From Bacteroides clarus YIT 12056 (lineage in GTDB: Bacteria; Bacteroidota; Bacteroidia; Bacteroidales; Bacteroidaceae), in assembly GCF_900129655.1 (NCBI RefSeq), contig NZ_FQWK01000006.1:248001-312000 (forward strand): DNA of 64,000 nt. Reading direction: 5' to 3'. Of the stretch, positions 58,915-64,000 are shown piece after piece (position 1 is the stretch's first letter; every line of letters begins with the position of its first letter). A model generated the notes under the pieces. It was not told where the DNA came from, searched no databases, and saw only the letters and a list, made by a program, of their open reading frames with translations. The position numbers and the translations under genes were made by a program.

Positions 58915-61086
58915 ATGAAACATTTAAGACTTTCAATACTATCATTATTCCTTACATCGGGAGTTCTTTCCACCTATGCCGATGAAGGGATGTGGATGCT
59001 GACCGACCTCAAACAACAAAATGAAGTCGCCATGACGGAGCTCGGTCTGCTGATTCCTGCCGAGCAGATATACAATCCCGGCGGTATAGCGCTGAAAGAT
59101 GCGGTAGTACACTTCGGTGGCGGCTGCACAGGCGAGGTTATCTCGGCAGAAGGACTGGTACTGACCAATCATCACTGCGGTTACGGAGCTATCCAGCAAC
59201 ACAGCAGTGTGGAGCACGACTATCTGACCGATGGTTTTTGGGCAATGTCACGCAACGAGGAACTTCCCTGCAAAGGACTTACCGTAACCTACATCGATGA
59301 AATAATGGACGTAACGGATTACGTCAACGACCAATTGCAGATAGATTCCGATCCGAACGGCACGAATTATCTGTCGCCCAAATACCTCACCATGATAGCC
59401 GACCGTTTTCTTTCCGAACAAGGCATCACACTGACATCCGGCCGTAAAGCGAAACTGAAAGCGTTCTATGGCGGAAATAAATACTACCTGTTTCTCAAGA
59501 CTACTTACAGTGACATCCGTATGGTGGGCGCTCCCCCTTCTTCCATCGGCAAATTCGGCGCCGATACGGACAATTGGATGTGGCCCCGCCACACAGGAGA
59601 TTTCTCTTTGTTCCGCATCTACGCTGACAAAGACGGACAACCGGCAGCTTACAACCCGGACAATGTGCCCCTGCGGGTAAAAAAGCACCTTACTATCAGC
59701 CTTGCCGGCTATCGTGAAGGCGACTTTACATTCGTCATGGGATTCCCCGGACGCAACTGGCGCTACATGATTTCCGATGAAGTGGAAGAACGTATGCAGA
59801 CCACCAACTTTATGCGCCACCACGTGCGCGATGTCCGTCAGAAAGCCCTTATGGAACAAATGCTGAAGGATGATGCCGTACGCATTCACTACGCAAGCAA
59901 GTATGCCTCATCCGCCAATTACTGGAAGAATGCCATCGGCATGAACGAAGGACTTGTACGCCTGAAAGTACTGGATACGAAACGCGCGCAACAGGAACAA
60001 CTCCTCGCACGCGGTCGCGCCTTAAACGACAGTTCCTATCAGAAAGCTTTCGACCAAATACGCAGTATCGTGAAGCATCGCCGTAATGCTCTCTATCACC
60101 AGCAAGCCATTCAGGAAGCATTGATTACGGGTCTTGACTTTATGAAGATTCCGAATACCACCGCATTGGTCACAGCCTTACAGAGCAAGGACAAAGCCAG
60201 GATAAAAGCCGCTTCCGACAGCCTGCAAATTGCATCCGATAAATATTTCGCATCCGTCCCCTTCCCCGAAGTAGAGCGGATTGTAGGAAAGAAGATGTTG
60301 CAAACCTACATGAAATATATTCCCGCCGAACAACGCATAGGTATCTTCAAGGTTATCGACAAGCGTTTCAAGGGTGATAGTGATGCCTTTATCGATGCCT
60401 GCTTCAAATATTCTATCTTCGGCAGCAAGGAAAACTTTGCCAAGTTTATCCGTAAACCTAGTTTGTATAAGCTCGGTAACGACTGGATGACATTGTTCAA
60501 GTACTCCGTTACCGACGGTCTGCTACAAACCACCATCGCCATGATGGATGCCAACCGTAACTATAACGCCGCCCATAAAGTATGGGTCAAAGGAATGATG
60601 GATATGAAACAGGAAGCCGGCACCCCCATCTACCCGGATGCCAACTCCACCCTGCGCCTGACCTACGGACGCGTATTGCCTTATAAGCCCGCCGACGGTG
60701 TGGAGTACGGCTGTTACACCACTCTGAAAGGAGCAATGGAAAAGGAAGATCCCAACAATTGGGAGTTTGTAGTTCCGGCTAAATTAAAACAATTATATCA
60801 GGCCAAGGACTTCGGACGATATGCGATGCCCGATGGAGAAATGCCCGTCTGCTTCATCGTAAATACGGACAATACGGGTGGTAATTCCGGCAGTCCGGTG
60901 TTCAATGCCAAGGGTGAATTGATAGGTACGGCTTTTGACCGTAACTATGAAGGGCTGACAGGTGACATCGCTTTCCGTCCCTCTTCACAGCGTGCAGCTT
61001 GTGTAGACATTCGTTATACTTTGTTCATCATAGACAAGTATGCCGGCGCTTCGCACATTATCAAAGAGCTGACGATTAGTGATTAG
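58915..61086 (+). CDS. Dipeptidyl-peptidase 11-type S46 peptidase
   Basis: This 723-residue periplasmic serine peptidase is a paralogue of the preceding gene: signal peptide, DEGMWMLTDLKQQN, catalytic His in [14 protein letters not shown], Asp in [16 protein letters not shown], Ser in [13 protein letters not shown]. The residue 18 after Ser is Arg (FDRNYEG), the position that gives DPP11 its preference for Asp/Glu at P1. Together the two enzymes cover hydrophobic and acidic dipeptide release. A long hairpin separates the genes, and no promoter box was seen between them. Confidence 0.9.
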   Translation: MKHLRLSILSLFLTSGVLSTYADEGMWMLTDLKQQNEVAMTELGLLIPAEQIYNPGGIALKDAVVHFGGGCTGEVISAEGLVLTNHHCGYGAIQQHSSVEHDYLTDGFWAMSRNEELPCKGLTVTYIDEIMDVTDYVNDQLQIDSDPNGTNYLSPKYLTMIADRFLSEQGITLTSGRKAKLKAFYGGNKYYLFLKTTYSDIRMVGAPPSSIGKFGADTDNWMWPRHTGDFSLFRIYADKDGQPAAYNPDNVPLRVKKHLTISLAGYREGDFTFVMGFPGRNWRYMISDEVEERMQTTNFMRHHVRDVRQKALMEQMLKDDAVRIHYASKYASSANYWKNAIGMNEGLVRLKVLDTKRAQQEQLLARGRALNDSSYQKAFDQIRSIVKHRRNALYHQQAIQEALITGLDFMKIPNTTALVTALQSKDKARIKAASDSLQIASDKYFASVPFPEVERIVGKKMLQTYMKYIPAEQRIGIFKVIDKRFKGDSDAFIDACFKYSIFGSKENFAKFIRKPSLYKLGNDWMTLFKYSVTDGLLQTTIAMMDANRNYNAAHKVWVKGMMDMKQEAGTPIYPDANSTLRLTYGRVLPYKPADGVEYGCYTTLKGAMEKEDPNNWEFVVPAKLKQLYQAKDFGRYAMPDGEMPVCFIVNTDNTGGNSGSPVFNAKGELIGTAFDRNYEGLTGDIAFRPSSQRAACVDIRYTLFIIDKYAGASHIIKELTISD

Positions 61087-61189
61087 TACATAGCAATGAG
61101 TAATTAGTTATTACTAATTTACAATCGGGCGTGAACAAATCTCCCGTTTATCTGTTATATACTCATAAACTATTATAAAAACAAAGATT

Positions 61190-61486
61190 ATGGAAAAGTT
61201 TGAAGAATTAATACAATCAGAAAAACCTGTCTTGGTGGATTTCTTTGCTACCTGGTGCGGACCTTGTAAAGCCATGCATCCTGTATTGGAAGCATTGAAA
61301 AGTGAGATTGGCGACAGAGCGCGTATCGCAAAAATCGATGTAGACCAACATGAAGCATTAGCTGCAAGCTATCGTATACAGATGGTTCCGACTTTCATCC
61401 TGTTCAGAAAAGGTGAAGCCGTATGGCGTCATTCGGGTGTAATCAGCGGTAAGGAGCTTAAAGCCATTATCGAACAAAACTCATAA
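61190..61486 (+). CDS. trxA: Thioredoxin
   Basis: This 98-residue cytoplasmic thioredoxin has the active site FFATWCGPCKAMHP, the cis-Pro motif QMVPTFILFRKGE and the terminal GVISGKELKAIIEQ. It reduces protein disulfides using thioredoxin reductase. It lies 8 bp upstream of a periplasmic thioredoxin-like lipoprotein gene, presumably in one operon. Confidence 0.88.
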   Translation: MEKFEELIQSEKPVLVDFFATWCGPCKAMHPVLEALKSEIGDRARIAKIDVDQHEALAASYRIQMVPTFILFRKGEAVWRHSGVISGKELKAIIEQNS

Positions 61487-61494
61487 TTAAGAAA

Positions 61495-61965
61495 ATGAAG
61501 AAAATTATAGCTATGACCGCTCTCATCTTTTCAAGCATACTGACTTATGCCTGTACCGATGGAGCCAAACAAAAACAAGCGGAAACGCAAGAAACTACTC
61601 AAGACGGCAGCGTAATCGTAATGAACAAAGATATGTTTATCAAGGACGTATTCGATTACGAGAAATCCAAAGAGTGGAAATATAAGGGTGACAAACCTGC
61701 CATCATCGACTTGTACGCCGACTGGTGCGGACCCTGCCGAATGACGGCTCCTATCATGAAGGAACTGGCGAAAGAATATGCCGGGAAAATCGTGATATAT
61801 AAAGTCAATGTGGATAAGGAGAAAGAACTGGCCGCTTTGTTCAATGCCACCAGTATTCCTTTATTTGTCTTTATTCCGATGCAGGGCGAACCTCAGTTGT
61901 TCCGCGGAGCTGCCGATAAGGCAACTTACAAGAAAGCGATTGATGAGTTTTTATTGAAGAAATAA
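61495..61965 (+). CDS. Thioredoxin-fold lipoprotein
   Basis: This 156-residue protein has a lipoprotein signal (MTALIFSSILTYAC), a short linker and a thioredoxin domain with active site LYADWCGPCRMTAP and cis-Pro motif TSIPLFVFIPMQGE. It is probably an envelope thiol-disulfide oxidoreductase, in the same operon as cytoplasmic thioredoxin. Its electron donor is not visible in the window. Confidence 0.85.
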   Translation: MKKIIAMTALIFSSILTYACTDGAKQKQAETQETTQDGSVIVMNKDMFIKDVFDYEKSKEWKYKGDKPAIIDLYADWCGPCRMTAPIMKELAKEYAGKIVIYKVNVDKEKELAALFNATSIPLFVFIPMQGEPQLFRGAADKATYKKAIDEFLLKK

Positions 61966-61979
61966 TTAGCATCAACAAG

Positions 61980-62091
61980 AAGTTAACTGCATTATAAGCA
62001 ATAAATTAATATAATTGCTTCCTATAAGTTAACATTATCAAAAGAGCAAGTTAACATTATTATTGCGATGATGTTAACTTGCTCTTTTGAT
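61980..62091. repeat. Second GTTAAC array, ending in a perfect 21-bp hairpin
   Basis: GTTAAC begins at 61982, 62028, 62050 and 62073 (steps 46, 22, 23, so one unit of the 23-bp lattice is missing). 62037-62057 and 62071-62091 are perfect reverse complements (ATCAAAAGAGC...GCTCTTTTGAT) around a 13-nt loop and probably form a bidirectional terminator for the convergent thioredoxin and PHP genes. Confidence 0.85.
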
Positions 62092-62098
62092 AAAGATA

Positions 62099-62950
62099 CT
62101 ATAAGATTATCGGCATCTCCTGCCATGCGCCGTCATACATTTCCATTACGGTGTTATAACCGGCTTTCTTCAATGCCTGTAATGCTTCCGGACGGCCGCT
62201 ATTAATCCGTTCCGGATAGTGAGAGTCACTATTTACTTGAACACGGATCCCCAAACTGTACAATAACGGGAAATAGCGTTCATTGGGATAGAAAGTACCC
62301 AGTTCATGATAAGACTTGGTATTGATTTCCACCTGATAACCACGCGCGGCAATGTCCTCAAAATACTCTTTTACAAGCATATCGTACCAAGGTTCATCCA
62401 GCAAACCGGGGCGATAACAAGACGCGTTATAATGCATCTTATCCGCATGCCCTACTATATCGAAACCTCCTAACTCCAACATACGCCTCAACCGTCCGTA
62501 GTACAAACGCACTACATGTTCCAAGTCACCACCAAACTGTTCATCCACTATTTGTTTGAAGATATCAGCCGGAACATCTACATCTACAACCTCCGATTTC
62601 TCATTGTACAACATATGTACGGAACCGATACGATAATCCAATGGCAACTCCCGGAAGCGGAGAATAGACGGATTACTCTCTTCATTCAGGTAATCTATTT
62701 CCAAACCGAGATAAAGTTCTATCCTCCGAGCATATTTCTGTTTCATCCGATGAAATTCTGCCAGATAGTCGTTCATACGGTCCCACTCCATGGTCCATGC
62801 CGTAGAAAAAGGCAGTGGGGCATGGGATGAAAAGCCATACGAAGTAAATCCCTCGCTCAAGGCAAACCGTACAAAGTCTTCCATACCGGCACGTCCGTCA
62901 CAATACAGACTGTGACTATGATAATTCGTCAGATTTTTACTCCTGCTCAT
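62099..62950 (-). CDS. PHP-family histidinol-phosphatase-like enzyme
   Basis: This 283-residue PHP-domain phosphoesterase has metal-binding motifs NYHSHSLYCDGRAGMEDF, YLGLEIDYL, GSVHMLYN, DIVGHADKMHY, VEINTKSY and VNSDSHYPERI. This matches the HisK-type histidinol phosphatase branch of histidine biosynthesis, though PHP proteins with other phosphate substrates look alike. It is convergent with the thioredoxin operon across the GTTAAC array. Confidence 0.85.
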   Translation of the reverse strand: MSRSKNLTNYHSHSLYCDGRAGMEDFVRFALSEGFTSYGFSSHAPLPFSTAWTMEWDRMNDYLAEFHRMKQKYARRIELYLGLEIDYLNEESNPSILRFRELPLDYRIGSVHMLYNEKSEVVDVDVPADIFKQIVDEQFGGDLEHVVRLYYGRLRRMLELGGFDIVGHADKMHYNASCYRPGLLDEPWYDMLVKEYFEDIAARGYQVEINTKSYHELGTFYPNERYFPLLYSLGIRVQVNSDSHYPERINSGRPEALQALKKAGYNTVMEMYDGAWQEMPIIL

Positions 62951-63000
62951 CTGCTTATTCTTTAATTAAATTATTAAATAGGTGTTGAAAATTAGATTGT

Positions 63001-63330
63001 ATCAGTAAAGCTGAGTTTATACCAGTAATAATCAGTTTATATCAGTAACGATGAAATAGTGTAACCTAAGGCTGAAAGTTTTTTTATCTTTAAGCCTGAA
63101 AAGCTCTTATCTTATAGCCCGGGGTAACACCCCGGGAATAAATGTTCCCGGCATTCTGCGCCCTGTAAGGGCAAAATATTTGCAGATTCATCTTTTGCCC
63201 TTACAGGGCGCAATGTTATTCATATTCGCATTCCCGGGGTGTTACCCCGGGCTATAAGATAAAAAGGCTTTCAGCCTTAGGTTACACTATTTCATCGTTA
63301 CTGATATAAACTGATTGTTACTGATATAAA
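63001..63330. repeat. Large palindromic intergenic element, copy 2 (core inverted), with AT-rich tandem flank
   Basis: It has the same termini as copy 1 (TAACCTAAGGCTGAAAG...CTTTCAGCCTTAGGTTA and TATAGCCCGGGGTAACACCCCGGG), but the asymmetric core runs in the opposite direction (AATAAATGTTCCC before the GCGCCC hairpin, ATTCATATTCGC after it). The left flank has A(T/C)CAGTAA at 63001, 63021 and 63041, exactly 20 bp apart, and the right flank has two GTTACTGATATAAAC units 20 bp apart. The following 63331-63431 is a TTTACTTAT-like tandem repeat with a 13-15-bp period. No gene is seen between 62951 and 63431. Confidence 0.9.
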
Positions 63331-63431
63331 CTAAATTTCAATATTTACTTATGCATGTTTACTGATACATATTTATTATACATGTTTACTTATTACACGT
63401 TTACTTATACATACTTACTTATTCCCTAACT

Positions 63432-64000
63432 TCAGTTAGACTCTATTTCGCTTAATTCCAGCCAGCGCATTGTCTTTTCATCAATCAAATCCGCCAATTC
63501 CGGCAAGCGTTTCGACTTCTCCGTCAATTCATCTACGGACAGCGCGCCGCTACACAGAGCTTCTTCAATGGATTGCTTCTCTGCTTCCAATGCCGCTATA
63601 TCTTGTTCGAGTTGTTCAAATTCGCGCTTCTCCTTGAAAGACATACGGCGTTTTTCATTCAAACGCACTTTCGCCGTCTTCTCTTCCTGAACTTTTGCCG
63701 CTTCTTTTTCCTTCTCTCGCTCCTGAGCGGCTTTCGCATCCTTCCAGTCGCGATACTGGGTGTAATTGCCGGGGAAATCGCGAATGTCTCCCTGACCGTT
63801 GAATACCAATAAATGGTCTACTACCTTATCCATAAAGTAGCGGTCGTGACTCACCACAATGACGCATCCCTTGAAATTCCGCAAATATTCTTCCAATACA
63901 TTCAATGTAACGATGTCAAGGTCATTGGTAGGCTCATCCAACACCAGGAAGTTAGGATTACGCATCAATACCGTACACAGATAAAGACGGCGACGTTCGC
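63432..64000 (-). CDS. ABC-F family ATPase (Uup/EttA-like), N-terminus beyond window edge
   Basis: About 189 C-terminal residues are visible. They include the tail of the second ABC signature (ERRRLYLCTVLM), Walker B NPNFLVLDEPTNDLD, switch VIVVSHDRYFMDKVVD, then a lysine/glutamate-rich linker (DAKAAQEREKEKEAAKVQEE) and a C-terminal coiled coil (EFEQLEQDIAALEAEKQSIE). The long coiled-coil C-terminus is typical of Uup. ABC-F proteins act on the ribosome or in DNA repair (Uup binds branched DNA). The frame is open to the window edge. Confidence 0.85.
   Translation of the reverse strand, partial: ERRRLYLCTVLMRNPNFLVLDEPTNDLDIVTLNVLEEYLRNFKGCVIVVSHDRYFMDKVVDHLLVFNGQGDIRDFPGNYTQYRDWKDAKAAQEREKEKEAAKVQEEKTAKVRLNEKRRMSFKEKREFEQLEQDIAALEAEKQSIEEALCSGALSVDELTEKSKRLPELADLIDEKTMRWLELSEIESN

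Overview
The window reads as a chromosome segment from a gut Bacteroidales bacterium, most likely Bacteroides. Three things point there: almost every recognisable promoter has the Bacteroides -7 box TAnnTTTG; Shine-Dalgarno sequences are mostly absent; and the gene content is typical of the genus (PPi-dependent phosphofructokinase, Porin_10-type porin, UpxY antiterminator, DPP7/DPP11 pair, anaerobic sulfatase-maturating enzyme, HU-HIG protein). The species cannot be fixed from sequence alone. No rRNA, tRNA or CRISPR array was seen.

Layout. 1-11760 holds a TPR signalling protein cut by the window edge, a porin, a periplasmic solute-binding protein, NAD synthetase, a Fur/PerR-type regulator with a reverse rubrerythrin, a FadL-like outer membrane protein with a low-complexity partner, and PrmA. 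11885-20491 holds a GH25 lysozyme, PPi-PFK and a three-gene RND efflux operon with a palindrome overlapping its promoter. 20795-30572 holds an acyltransferase, an omega-amidase-like nitrilase, a SIMPL protein, NagA, a NagB-like/PIG-L fusion that has lost the deaminase residues, a large secreted amidase and two tiny coupled genes, one a TusA-like protein without its cysteine. 30599-43589 holds YgiQ, an HU-HIG protein, Mfd, a polyprenol-phosphate mannosyltransferase, dihydroorotase, a stand-alone MetH reactivation domain, an ECF sigma factor with a membrane partner, a metallophosphoesterase and PlsC.

43586-54430 is an accessory island, partly AT-richer and carrying several broken or switchable genes. 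It holds a small broken ORF, a short peptide gene, a lipoprotein gene split at an A7 run, a PqqD-like protein, an AbiL-type (AAA ATPase + RloB) defence pair, a peptide-type ABC exporter frameshifted at a G9 run just before its H-loop, an ER-type signal peptidase, a 5'-truncated OmpA gene fused to a 3'-truncated upxY, an invertible promoter-like segment bounded by 20-bp inverted repeats, and a tyrosine recombinase that is the obvious candidate to flip it. I read this as the remnant of a phase-variable surface/capsule locus that suffered a deletion and received a defence cassette.

54464-64000 returns to core genes: a DUF4369-like lipoprotein, the sulfatase-maturating radical SAM enzyme, DPP7 and DPP11 (separated by a 67-bp perfect hairpin), two thioredoxins, a PHP phosphatase and an ABC-F ATPase cut by the window edge.

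A theme not explained by genes is that several intergenic regions contain short palindromic words repeated about every 20-23 bp. The word differs between loci, but the GTTAAC version occurs at two separate convergent gene junctions, and two roughly 300-bp palindromic elements with oppositely oriented cores carry similar periodic flanks.
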